64,000 bases of DNA from positions 41,167,062-41,231,061 of the forward strand of contig NC_134367.1 in NCBI RefSeq assembly GCF_035582795.1, read 5' to 3'. Positions 47,901 to 58,177 of this stretch are shown in pieces (within the stretch, counting starts at the first letter, position 1; each line of letters begins with the position of its first letter). Source of the stretch: Mycteria americana (taxonomy: Eukaryota; Chordata; Aves; Ciconiiformes; Ciconiidae). The translations under genes were made by a program, and so were the position numbers. The notes under the pieces were generated by a model. The model had not been told where the DNA came from. It saw nothing but the letters and a program-made list of their open reading frames with translations, and searched no databases.

Positions 47901-50900
47901 GTTTAAGAACCTGGAGCACAGACTCAGGGTTTGATCAGGAATGGAAAATATGCAGGAACAAGGTGGTTAATGAAGGAGCCTGGGGCATAGAGAGATTGCT
48001 AATTTTGGTAATTGCTAATAAGAGTTTGGGGAAGGTAGATGATGTACATTTGTGAAAAAGGAAGAAGTTGGGACACGGGTGAAATGTGGGGAATTGGGCT
48101 TCTGGAGCGCTCAGGAGGATGTGAGCCATTTGTTCATATGCATGTGTAATGGAAGCAAAAGGAGTGTTAAATTCAAGAGCAACAGGCTGCAAGTTGAGGG
48201 GCCTGTGGGAGGGGACAGGAGTGATTTTGGATGTTGGTATTTGTCACTGGCCAAGTGAGAGAGGAACGGAAGGGGGGGACACGGGACTTGGGGAGAGCTG
48301 GGAGGGGAACTGGAGGACTTGAGTAGCAGGGACAAGTGAGCAAGAAATGTCAGCTTGATGTACAAATGATAAGGAAGAACTAGCAATGCAGAGGTCAGCT
48401 TTAATAAGCTGAGGAGCAAGCCACAAAAGGGGACAGCAGCAAGAAGCACCAGGTTCTTCCCCATTGCCTGCTCTTTCGCACACTGCAATTACATGAAGGA
48501 GGCGTGTGAAGATGCAAGGCGACAGGGAGCCACCACATGCCCCGCCAGACCTATTCACATGCGTGCTGGTGCCGGTCCAGCGACCCACACAGCACAAGCA
48601 AGAAGAGGAACCCAGGGCTGGCTGAGGAATGAGAGGTGTTTCCAGCTCAGTGATGTGCAAGGGTACAATCTTTTTTGGTTGTACTGTGAGGCCCAGTTTA
48701 AAGTGGATCTGGAAAATCACAGGCATTTGACATGACACACAAATATTAATACCCCCCACCAAAAAAGGCGGGGGGACAGGGACGACAGCCTTCTGTCCCA
48801 CTGCCTGTATACTTAGTGACTTATTCCACTGTTTACAGTGTTCATGGTTGTTGTTTACTTTATTACACATTAATGCATCTAACTTCCTGATTCCAGAATG
48901 TCTTCTTCACCTTCAGGGGTTTCTACTTGTTGATAACCTCACTGTTTTTTCCCAGTTAATTTTTCTTTAATGAGCAGAAGGTAAAACTGATTGTTGAGAA
49001 CAAATTTTCAGCCTTCGTAAAGGATTCATTGATTTGATTTCTGTTTTCAAATATCAGTTTAAGAGAGCTCTCAATTATATTAATATTTTATTTTGCAGAG
49101 AAACTGGAAGTCTGGCAAGGTTAATAACATCTTTAAAAGAAAATGTATTTGGAAGTCCTACAGAATTGCTAAAATTAAGTGTTCCATCTTTGGTGTATGC
49201 TCTCCAAAACAATATGGCATTTGTGGCTCTTAGCAACTTGGATGCGGCAGTCTACCAGGTAATACACGTTTTTGTCAGTAACTGATCTGTAAATACATTT
49301 CTCTTTACTGTTTCATGAGGCATGCGTGCTAGGTATCTGCCTGTCTAGCAGCAGTACCCTCTGTCGCCTCAGTGTTAAAAGCCAAATGATGCTTTGTTAC
49401 ATTCAGAGCTTACGCTCTCTTGTAGAACTCTGGTTTTCTGAGCTAACTCACTCACTGCTAAAGTCACTTCAAATTCACTTTGTTGTAATTGACGATGGTA
49501 CAAAACCCCAGAGATCTGTAGAAAATCAATGAATATAAAATTTTATTTGCTATTCTGTAGTTAAATTCTCTTATTTTATTTTCTTGTTTTGGAGGAGTTT
49601 ATAAAACCACATCCTCTATGCTACATTCCCATCTTCTTTAGGTGACATACCAGCTGAAGATCCCTTGTACAGCTTTATGTACAGTCCTAATGCTAAACCG
49701 TACCCTTAGTAAGCTGCAGTGGTTCTCTGTCTTCATGCTGTGTGGTGGTGTTACCCTTGTTCAGTGGAAGCCTGCTCAGGCTACGAAAGTACAGGTAGGA
49801 GTTCTCATTTTGCCACTTCACCACGAAGAATACACTGCCTTATGCTTTGTATTTCACTTCACAGCAGCTGGGATTAAGGTAAGGTCTCTTACATTCCACA
49901 CAGCAGTACCCGCTTCCTATTTCCAGCCACTTAATCTACAACATAAACACTAGTTTGATCATTCACTTTCACATTTATTGTATACCAGTTCAGGCAGGCT
50001 TGCGGTATTGCTCCAGTCTCACTTGTTGGAAAGGCAACTGATTGCTACAATTAGTATAAATTAGCACAGTCATCATAACCAGTCTAATGCACCATCATAG
50101 GAATATCTGAGTAATATATTGTTTCCAGCAGTTGGCCCTGGTATCATTGTAATTACTGGAGCAGAGAACTTGGAATCAAAGCACCTGGTGGAACTAGGAG
50201 TGGAACTCCAATGCCTTGTGGGTGTGGGTATGTCATTTAAACACACCCTTCAGAGGCACTGACCTAATCCCGTTCTAGGCAGAAACAAGTGTCTTCTGTT
50301 TCTTAGGTCTTAGCTGCTGGTCAGAGGCATTAGTGGGAAAGGCAGGTCATGCAGCTGGGAAGACTGGCCACAGCCAAGTAGACGGTGCCTCTGAGCACCG
50401 CAGGGGTTGCTAAGAGTACACTCAGAAAGTGAAACACCACAGAGCTACACCGAGCTAATCTGAAGGACAGCTCTAGCTAAGCAAGTACGTTTTATACTCT
50501 AATGAAACGCTAATAATTTTGCTGTACTTAATGAAGTAGCTCTGGAACTGATTATTGTAAATTACTGAAGTGTTGCATCCTTTTTAAAATAACGGTTGAT
50601 GTTGCAGGTGGAGCAGAATCCATGGCTAGGGTTTGGAGCGATTGCTGTTGCTGTATTGTGTTCAGGATTTGCAGGTATAGTATTAATTCCGTACGCAGGT
50701 CACATCAAAAGGACTAGAGAACTCATGATGTTTAAAACAGAACATTCTACATTAGTTAACTGTCTCCGTTGATTAGAAAATAAAAAAGGACTTTATCCCC
50801 TCTGCCCATAATTACCTTCTACTTGCAGTAATTATGGCAGATTCAGGACAGGATTACTCTAGTTGTCAAGCAAATGACTAAGAGCACATACTGTTGGTTT

Positions 50901-53900
50901 TATGTGATGCAACTTAGAAGGCTGGTTTGCAAGTGGAAGCATCTTTCAAATGCTTAGAATACTCCTCTAGGGAACATCTGTAATGACTCACTCAGTACAA
51001 TTAATTAAAGTACATCAATTTTATAAAGTTGGCTTTACAGTGAATAGCTCCCTTACGGTGATCACATGAAATACTTGCATTTTTTTATACGGGGAACTGA
51101 GCTCCTTGCTCAGTTCTTGTGCTAGCTCAGCCCTGAATTACACATTGCTGTAGTCCTGTCGGTGGTAAATCTAACTGACATGCAGAGGGAGCATGAGTAA
51201 GGCAGAGAGGAAGATGAGTAGCAGAAAGCCTAGACTAACTGCATGAACGGTGTTTGGTTTGGTTTGGTTTTGTTCTACAACCAGCATTTCCCCTCAGAGT
51301 AGCTTTTCTCTGCTTTCTGCAGAAGGAGACCAGAACTTGAGGATAAGTGAGCTGGTGCTGAGAAATAAGGAAATGCAAATTATTACTTAATTTGAAATTT
51401 GGCTCACAGGGGCATATTTCCCTGGCTGTAAACTGGATTCTTCCCCCTCCCTCTGTAAGAAAACAAGGTATTATCACCCACCTGTATTACCATACAATCC
51501 TGCAGGAATAATCTTGTGCTGTGCGTACATACTTGTTACTCATGGAAAACATTCTGGTTAGCAGGGGAGGAAAAGAGGAGGGTGTTGTTCTTGTTTGGTG
51601 TCTTTTCAGTGAAATGAGCACTTTGAAGCAGAAATACTAAATAAGACTGTATAGAGCTCAATCAACTTTTCTTGGAAGGTTATCAATTTACTCATTTCAA
51701 TAGATGCTCCCAAGCCACGAGACAAAGCACAGCATTCACAGTGAGGCCTTCAGAGTCTCCTAAAGCTTTCTCTGATAACACGGGTAGACAGCTGTGCTTC
51801 TAAAGGTCTCAAATTCAGACCACTGAAAGGGCTGATGCAGGCAGCTCTAGAGGATTTAGAGCTGCCTGCATCATATGGCTTTCTTCTCCCACAAAAGGAT
51901 TGCAGCTTGGGTGTTTCCTCACTGACAGCTGTAGCTTTGAGGCAGCTGGGAGGATGGAGTATTTCATCTGTGGAGCTCCTTGTGCCCTTGGGGCTTTACA
52001 TGTTGAAAACATAAATCCTATTCAAACTCCTTTCCTCTTCTTCCTTCCCCCACCCACAGGAAGAAGTTATTTTGGCATTAAACCTTCAGTTTCTGGACTG
52101 ACCATGTTCAGTGTTTTATATTATTCCAGCAAATTGTAGAAGTTATGTGTTTTTGTCCCTCAGAGATGGAAAAGAAGTTTTTTCTTCAAACTTCTGATCC
52201 TGTGATAATTTCCAAGTATCTGGGGGCCCAACAATGGTTATAAAAGCATTGGACAAATATAAAATGGCAGATCCTTTGTGACTTGAAACAGTACCAAAGA
52301 GGACTTTCTCCTAAACAGCACCTATTCTTTCCTTCATCTTGCCTAGTGGAGTGATTTTTATGCATTTTCAGAAATCTGAAAGCATCATTTCATTGGTTTG
52401 CTTACTGTTTTCTTAGTTTATAAAATTTACAAGTATGGTTTATACTCGAGCCAAATTTCTGGTACACTGATTACACCTGGTTGTGCTCCTGTGGGTCTTC
52501 TCAGCGAGCAGAAATCTCGAGATAGATTACTGTGGGTTCTTTTAAGCACTGCAGTCATTAACAATACTAGTTTTTTGTTGATATTGTTTAGACTTTAAAA
52601 ATGAGTATTTAGATGAGAGAATATAATATTTCCTTGGGTTTTTTTATTATTTGAACCCCTGAAATATAAATCTGTTCTCTAATTTATTCACCATAAATAT
52701 TCACTATACTGTATTAAATTATAAATTGCATTTTTCATTAATAAAAGAGTAGCAAGACCTTCCTTGAAACTAACTCGGGGATTTCAGGAGGAGTGTGTGG
52801 GCTTCCTAAGGCTTCTAAGCCACAGGTCTTTTCTCTGTGCCATCTTTGTCAGTTCCATATACTTTTCTCATATTGTATGAAGGATCTTGGGTGACATTAA
52901 TCAGCAATAAACTTTTAGTCAGTAGGACTCGCACCAGAAATTCATGGAAGTTGCTGAGAAGATCCGAGTCCTGCAAACTGCTGTCTATGTTTTGAAACGC
53001 AGAGGAAATTCCAGAGATTAGCAGAGTCCTGGTGTGGGAGCAATGCTTAAAAAGGCAGCTAGAGATGGCCTTGTCAAATGTCAGCCTTTTAGTCTGACAT
53101 ACACCTCCCAAATAGAATAATGAAAAAGTATTTGGGGAATTTCAGTAATGCAGAGCATAAAAGTAATGCTCGTCAGTGTGGCACTGTGAACAAGAGCTTT
53201 AGATTAAAATGAATTCCATTTCCTCAAAATCAGTCTGTAGTTTCAGTTAGCAGAAGGCATCGGTTTTGATTTGCTCTTGTAATCCCCTGAAGCTGTGGTT
53301 TCAGAACGTTGCCACTCTGCCAAGTATTCTGCAAGCACAAGGCTTCCGAGGAATTTTCAGTCTGTCTCTTATTGAGGTAATATAGCCCCACCCACTCTTT
53401 TTTTTTTTAATCATTTTATTATTATTATTTTGTACTGCTAAATATCTTGATGGAGGAAAAATCGTTCTTCATCATACTGAAATACATAAATACTGTCCTG
53501 GGGATAAAATACCAGGTGCCAAGGTGAAACGCTTTTTTTCTGGTATAGAACTGTACAGGAGAAACTGGTGGAATCAGAAGCCTGGCAAATCAAACAGAAA
53601 TGAGGATTAGTTTCAATTGTCGATGAGGTTCATTGCTAAAACAAAGGTAAACAGAAATAGAATCTATTTTTTATGTTATATACCCATTAAAACGATCCTG
53701 TCATGGAAGACGCACATTAGCAGGATGTGATTTTGGGCCTTCTGCATTGGGAACTTCTGTGAAACCCAGGAGTCTGTAGGACAAGATGATTCCAGTAGTC
53801 TTGTCTGGCTTTAAAACCTATGAACCATGAATCATTAAGGATGAAACTTCATTCATCTTACTGAAACTTTTTTTTTTTTTTTTAGGAGTTTATTTTGAGA

Positions 53901-56090
53901 AGGTCTTAAAGAGTTCAGATACTTCCTTGTGGGTGAGGAATATTCAGATGTACTTATCTGGGATTGTGGTGACTTTATTTGGTGTGTACATGTCAGACGG
54001 AGCCCAAGTTCTTGAGAAAGGGTTTTTCTATGGCTATACATACTACGTCTGGTTTGTCATCTGTAAGTATCTTGTGTTTTTAGGGTCTTGTTACATTGTT
54101 TTGCTCTTTTAACTATGATATAACTGATTGCATGGAGCTACAAATTCAGTCCATTCTTTATTGTATTTTGAGGTTGGTTTTTTTTTAAGTATCATTATCT
54201 TGCAAATTATTCACTTGTTCAGTTTAAAATTGTGCTGAAACAGCAGTCTAAATGGATGAGTAGCGAGTAGATCATCTTTAAATGAGTCGTATCTGATCTA
54301 CTAGATGCTGTGTAGACATCCCATTGTGCTGAATGTTGCATGAAATCACCGATTAGGATGATGTAGCCCAAACAAGGAGTACACCAGTGGGGTAAAATGC
54401 ATCATTTCAAGAGTAACCTACTGCACCTTTACTAATAGAAACATGTTATCTGCTTTCCAGTTCTCGCCAGCGTAGGTGGCCTCTACACTTCGGTCGTTGT
54501 TAAGTACACAGATAACATTATGAAAGGCTTTTCTGCAGCGGCAGCCATTGTTCTTTCTACTGTGGCATCAGTCATCCTCTTTGGCCTCCAGATAAGTAAG
54601 TGCTTTTTTGCCTTTGATTTGACCATACGTCCAGGTTTCCTTCCTGGCTAGCAGGCTGCTAGCAGGCGGTACGCAGTTCATACCAAAGCAATCATTTGCG
54701 CCTCCTTTGAATTTTTCTGGTTTTAACTTAGTCTTCTCCAGGACTCCTATGCACTAGTGTATTGTCCCTGTTGTGTCACATAAGGTGCCTGATGATCCTG
54801 TGCTTTCAAAGGCATTCACGGTTTCTTCTTTCAGAGGCATCCTACAACCTCAAATGGAAAGGTTCTTTCCGATTTAAATAGCTTATGAGTTTATACAGCT
54901 TTATTCATGAATCACTTTCTGATGCAGTTTAGTGTGTGATATAGCTGTTTACCTGAGCCTGCTGTTGATAAGTTGTCATTTCTTCTTGGTTTTAGTACAG
55001 CCAGTGCCAAATTAATTCCTCAGCTGTTTCTGCAAGGGCTTTGCACATCCCTGTTACGTTATACCTGCTCCTGTGTTAACTTTTACCTTCCCTATTTGCT
55101 GTGGCCAACACCACATGGAGCGAGTCACATGGCAGCTGGGGTCATGACTGATGTGGTGAATATTTTTGAGAGGAAACAGCAGATTGCTTTGGGCTGTCCT
55201 GCAACTACAAAGGATTTTCTCCCTGATCAAGTCTGTGTCTGATACTGTATCCAGTAGCTCCTGCTCAGTCATTCACTGTTTAGTTTTGGGTATTTATTTT
55301 TTACTTTCCTACCATAACCCAAAGATGGTATGGTGTAACGATGGAAAAACTAGCTTTCTGATGTGGTCTTAGTGAGATTAAACTTAAGGAAGGTTTGCAT
55401 AAGGAGAAAATCATGAGTGTCTGGCTGAAAAAGAGCACCTTAAACCAAGCGATAAAAAACACAACTAGTTTTAAAAACTCACTTGGGCAGAACGTTTTGT
55501 TGATGGTTGACACCAGTCCAGGTTTGATTTGTGATCTTTCTGTGAAAGCCTCATTAATAGCGTTTCTCAAGCCTGTCTGGATGTGGAAAGGCAAACAAAG
55601 TGTTATCACAGGCTACTTTATCACATCCACTGTGTCTTTATCGTTAAGTTTATTGTAATGGAAGCCTGTCGGACGGCATCTGGAACTGCAGGAGATGTTT
55701 CACACTTGCTTTTCTGACCATCACCACGTTCTTGCTGATGGGAGACTAACTGAAGTGGTGTGGGGATTGTAAACACTCGAGTTCTTGGTGACAGAGGATG
55801 AGTCTAGATTCTGTGAATTATTAACAGCTTGTTGTCCTGTTTAGTTTTGAGTAACTTTAATACTGTTATTCAAATACCATCATAACTTATATAGTTTAGT
55901 CTTCTGAAGGTTTCTTCTTATATAGAAGTGTTTATTTAAACTATTTTGTCTCCTTTCAGCTGTTACTTTCTCCCTGGGTGCTCTCCTGGTGTGTATTTCT
56001 ATTTACCTTTATGGATTACCTCGACAAGACACTACAAAAATCCAGCCATCGGAGACTAAGAGCTCAAAAGAGAGACTTGCTACTGTGTGA
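38923..56090 (+). CDS. SLC35A1: CMP-sialic acid transporter (8 coding exons)
   Basis: SLC35A1 exchanges cytosolic CMP-sialic acid for luminal CMP across the Golgi membrane and so supplies all sialyltransferases. It has ten membrane helices (family knowledge). The coding exons are 38923-38938, 42073-42250, 49099-49258, 49642-49794, 50608-50674, 53886-54062, 54461-54595 and 55960-56090. They total 1017 bases, or 338 residues, against 337 in human. All junctions are GT-AG and in phase. Lys55, Tyr98 and Lys124, which I recall as substrate-pocket residues in the mouse structure, are present at the same numbers. The segments [39 protein letters not shown] and [20 protein letters not shown] are diagnostic. 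No break was found. The C-terminus ends LATV, keeping the terminal valine associated with ER exit in this family. Confidence 0.98.
42073..42250 (+). CDS. SLC35A1: SLC35A1 coding exon 2, residues 6-64
   Basis: Starts [11 protein letters not shown] and covers the first two membrane helices, including TEIIKL with Lys55. Donor gtaagt, phase 2. Confidence 0.97.
43570..45370 (-). mobile_element. Ancient CR1/L3-type LINE, interrupted by a solo LTR
   Basis: This lies in SLC35A1 intron 2. On the plus strand it reads as the complement of a CR1-type 3' half. It starts agaacagccctgcacagcc, passes through gcttgtccagtttctttttg and aaagtactttttaataaaca, and resumes after the LTR with ctttcctaaggattcgtaac. 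Its 5'-most part (45.24-45.36 kb, minus strand) encodes a degraded reverse transcriptase box: LFSIFLSDL followed by FADY, where active elements have FADD. It is heavily mutated, non-functional and 5' truncated. Confidence 0.7.
44008..44602 (-). mobile_element. Solo ERV LTR (same family as the 16.28 kb LTR)
   Basis: On the minus strand it starts TGTGCTGGTTTTGGCTGGG and ends GGGTTAAACCATGATA, 595 bases long (the terminal CA is mutated to TA). It contains ATTAAA before AACTGTCTTTATCTCAACC, a plausible polyadenylation region. The flanks gactc (44003-44007) and gagtc (44603-44607) form a 5-bp target duplication with one mismatch. No internal retroviral sequence is present. It is inserted within the older CR1 element. 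Confidence 0.85.
46455..47040 (-). mobile_element. CR1 LINE 3' end, 5' truncated
   Basis: This lies in SLC35A1 intron 2. On the minus strand it ends in the CR1 hallmark GATTCTGTGATTCTGT after CTTTTCCAACC. It encodes the C-terminal part of CR1 ORF2, with [19 protein letters not shown] at about 46575-46631, followed by the 3' UTR. Divergence is low compared with the other CR1 copies here, so it is a younger insertion. It carries only the last 590 or so bases. Confidence 0.93.
47760..48420. other. Purine-rich (GA) intronic block in SLC35A1 intron 2
   Basis: The plus strand is unusually rich in GGA/GAG/AAG over some 650 bases without forming a clean microsatellite. Its complement therefore has long Leu/Pro/Ser-rich open frames, which I take as composition effects. 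No exon boundary or repeat family was recognised. Confidence 0.4.
49099..49258 (+). CDS. SLC35A1: SLC35A1 coding exon 3, residues 65-118
   Basis: Contains [19 protein letters not shown] with Tyr98 and ends NLDAAVYQ in phase 0. Confidence 0.97.
49642..49794 (+). CDS. SLC35A1: SLC35A1 coding exon 4, residues 119-169
   Basis: Starts [20 protein letters not shown] with Lys124 and ends QATKVQ. Donor gtagga. Confidence 0.97.
50608..50674 (+). CDS. SLC35A1: SLC35A1 coding exon 5, residues 170-191
   Basis: Encodes [18 protein letters not shown] and SGFA, ending in phase 1 at gtatag. Confidence 0.97.
51833..51873. repeat. Perfect 17-bp inverted repeat with 7-base loop
   Basis: The arms tgatgcaggcagctcta (51833-51849) and tagagctgcctgcatca (51857-51873) are exact complements around gaggatt. 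It lies in SLC35A1 intron 5, and the transcript could fold into a strong hairpin. Confidence 0.95.
53765..53835 (+). repeat. Possible short CR1-like 3' tail
   Basis: The order gacaagatgattccagtagt, then CTGGCTTTAAAACCTATGA, then AATCATT resembles the end of CR1-type elements (GATGATC...TTCCAACC...TTCTATGATTC). It is short and diverged. Confidence 0.3.
53886..54062 (+). CDS. SLC35A1: SLC35A1 coding exon 6, residues 192-250
   Basis: Starts [19 protein letters not shown] after a long T-rich acceptor. It includes the [17 protein letters not shown] region. Phase 1 out. Confidence 0.97.
54461..54595 (+). CDS. SLC35A1: SLC35A1 coding exon 7, residues 251-295
   Basis: Encodes [19 protein letters not shown] and the following membrane helix through FGLQI. 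Phase 1 out, donor gtaagt. Confidence 0.97.
55960..56090 (+). CDS. SLC35A1: SLC35A1 coding exon 8 (terminal), residues 296-338
   Basis: Encodes the last helix ([18 protein letters not shown]) and the cytosolic tail with a cluster of Ser/Lys, ending LATV and TGA at 56088-56090. Confidence 0.97.
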
Positions 56091-56510
56091 CATTGTCCAT
56101 AAAAATGGACAGACAGAGAAAAAAACGGACCTTAAAAAACCTGCATTTTTAAAAAACTAGCCTTAAGCTATTCATGAAATGGTTCAAGTGGGATAGACTA
56201 AAAGCAGAAGTTAGTTCTGTCTTACATGTGAAGTTTCCAGTGGCTGACGCTGAGGCTACGTTACAGCTGAGGAGCTGGATGGGTATTTTATTGAAGGTAT
56301 TCTTCATTTGCATCGAACAATGAAGAGTCCCACTTACAAGGAAAGCAGAATGAAGGAACTGAACACTCAATTGTATATAATGTATATAATGGAGGGAAAC
56401 TGGTTCTTTCTGTATTTGATAAACTGTCTTGCCCTTTGAGGGCAGAAATGCCCAAAAGCTTCATAAAAAATCTATTAAAAAGAGCAATTATTGCCAGCAT
56501 TTTCTCTTAA
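56091..56510 (+). other. SLC35A1: SLC35A1 3' UTR
   Basis: Non-coding sequence after the TGA, with the variant polyadenylation signal ATTAAA at 56473-56478, the first reasonable signal downstream. Longer 3' UTR forms cannot be excluded. Confidence 0.55.
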
Positions 56511-58090
56511 ACTAGTTGGCAATTGCAGTTCGATTAACAACAGGAAAAGTTTCTCTTCTTGGTGATACATATGAGATGACACAACTCCACCAGGAATAAC
56601 CATGCTTCGAGCATCACTTACCTGGAAGTGATTAGAAGCAGCACTTGCTGTTTGGTTTTAAAAGTCAGAATGAAAGACTGCTGTTTCTCTGAAGTTGCAG
56701 ATTTTCTTTCACTTTGCAAATGTTTTTTATACCTGCTGTAGCTGGTAGAGGGATCTTCTATTCAATGTGTTTTGTCAAACCCCAGTTGTACAGGGAAATA
56801 AGGTTCGTATGTGTTCTTGTATCTCTGGCTTAAGTATGAATGAGTCAAAGTGTCAGACTAGAAGATTTTTATCTGTCCATTTTCTCTCTAAACCTTGTGC
56901 ATATGGAGTCATGCTTGAGAAGAGTTCCTGTAATGCATGTTAGGCCTTGATTTGAGTGCCAACTGTATAATTTAAAGCTTCTCCCTCATTTTCTGAGGCC
57001 TTACTCAGTTTGACCCTTCCAGAAACTGCAACTCTGCATTGAGGGAAAACTGACTTTGGTGCATTTGGGCAACTCGTTAACATTCAAAGTGGAGTCAGAA
57101 ATGTGATCAAGTTTATGTCCTGGTTAGATTCCTTCAGACATGAGTTAACCAGCTGGGTTTTACTCAAAAGTGGGGCATGTTAAACACAGCAGCAACAAAC
57201 ATGCTTAAATTCTGTTCCAGTGGGAGAAGATGCTCCTCTCTGCCTTTCACCAACTGCTCTGTGCATCTAGAACAGTGTGCCACCAGAATGCTGCTCTGGT
57301 GCATCAAGGCTTTGGTGGTGGTGGGTATGGTCAGGCATTTCAGAGGCTGGAACAGCCACCTGCACTACCTTGCAGACTGATGCTCCACCTCTCTTCAGCA
57401 GTGTGATGGCTCAGGGTGCCAAGCAGCACCTGCCACGTCTGACTGCGTGTACGGTGCTGAGGGAGGACCGTGGTTCCTGTTCCACCAGCTGGGCAGCAAA
57501 CCCTCTTCTCCCAAGTCATCACGTCAGTGTGACAGAGGAATGGGTGAGGAACAGGATGTGACAGAGTTGGCAGTTGGTCTTGGCTGACGTAACCGGAGGA
57601 GGAGCGCAGTACAACACACAGGAAAAAACCTCTCTGTCAGGGTCTAACGCAGTTTGTTACAGTATACAGAGTACCTGTAGCTGCTGTACCATTAGGCCTA
57701 AGTACACAATGGCAACCGCTGAAGGGGAGAACTCTGGCTGCTTAGGGCAGCACAGTTAATACCACTTCCTCTACCAAAAGGCTGTTATATTTACATGGCA
57801 AATACAGAGCAGTTCTCTTTTATGGGAAATACCAGGTAGACTAGTGTCTTAAGTACACTACTCCTACCAAGTGCCTGGGAGAAAGCGATTGTGACAACCC
57901 CAGCCTCCCCCAAACGGGCGTGCCATGCGTGCTCTTCTGCAGTCGGTGTGATGGAGCATACAAACCTCCAAGAGCAGACAGAGAGTGTCCAGACTGCATT
58001 AGCAATGATGACACACAGGAGAGTATTTACATTATCTGGAAAAAAAATCCTTTTACTAAGAGATGTGACTTTACACTGCGTACAGCCTCA
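56511..58090. other. Interval between the convergent SLC35A1 and RARS2 3' ends
   Basis: The stop codons of the two genes face each other 2.0 kb apart. The part nearest 58091 is presumably RARS2 3' UTR. A minus-strand AGTAAA lies near 58051-58056, but I could not fix the poly(A) site. No other gene was seen. Confidence 0.5.
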
Positions 58091-58177
58091 TTACATTTGC
58101 GTTACAGGTGTAATGCCAAGAAGTTTCATTCCGTTGGCTAGAACTGAGCGTGCAGCTTGAAAGAGACAGAGCCTTGC
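58091..58177 (-). CDS. RARS2: RARS2 last coding exon
   Basis: Acceptor tgttttccag, then [20 protein letters not shown] and GITPVTQM, then TAA. 28 codons plus stop, phase 0. Confidence 0.96.
   Translation of the reverse strand, partial: ARLCLFQAARSVLANGMKLLGITPVTQM

Noticed and set aside
54973-55242. An 89-codon open frame in SLC35A1 intron 7.
   Set aside because: No splice-compatible ends that keep the SLC35A1 frame and no recognised domain; chance frame.
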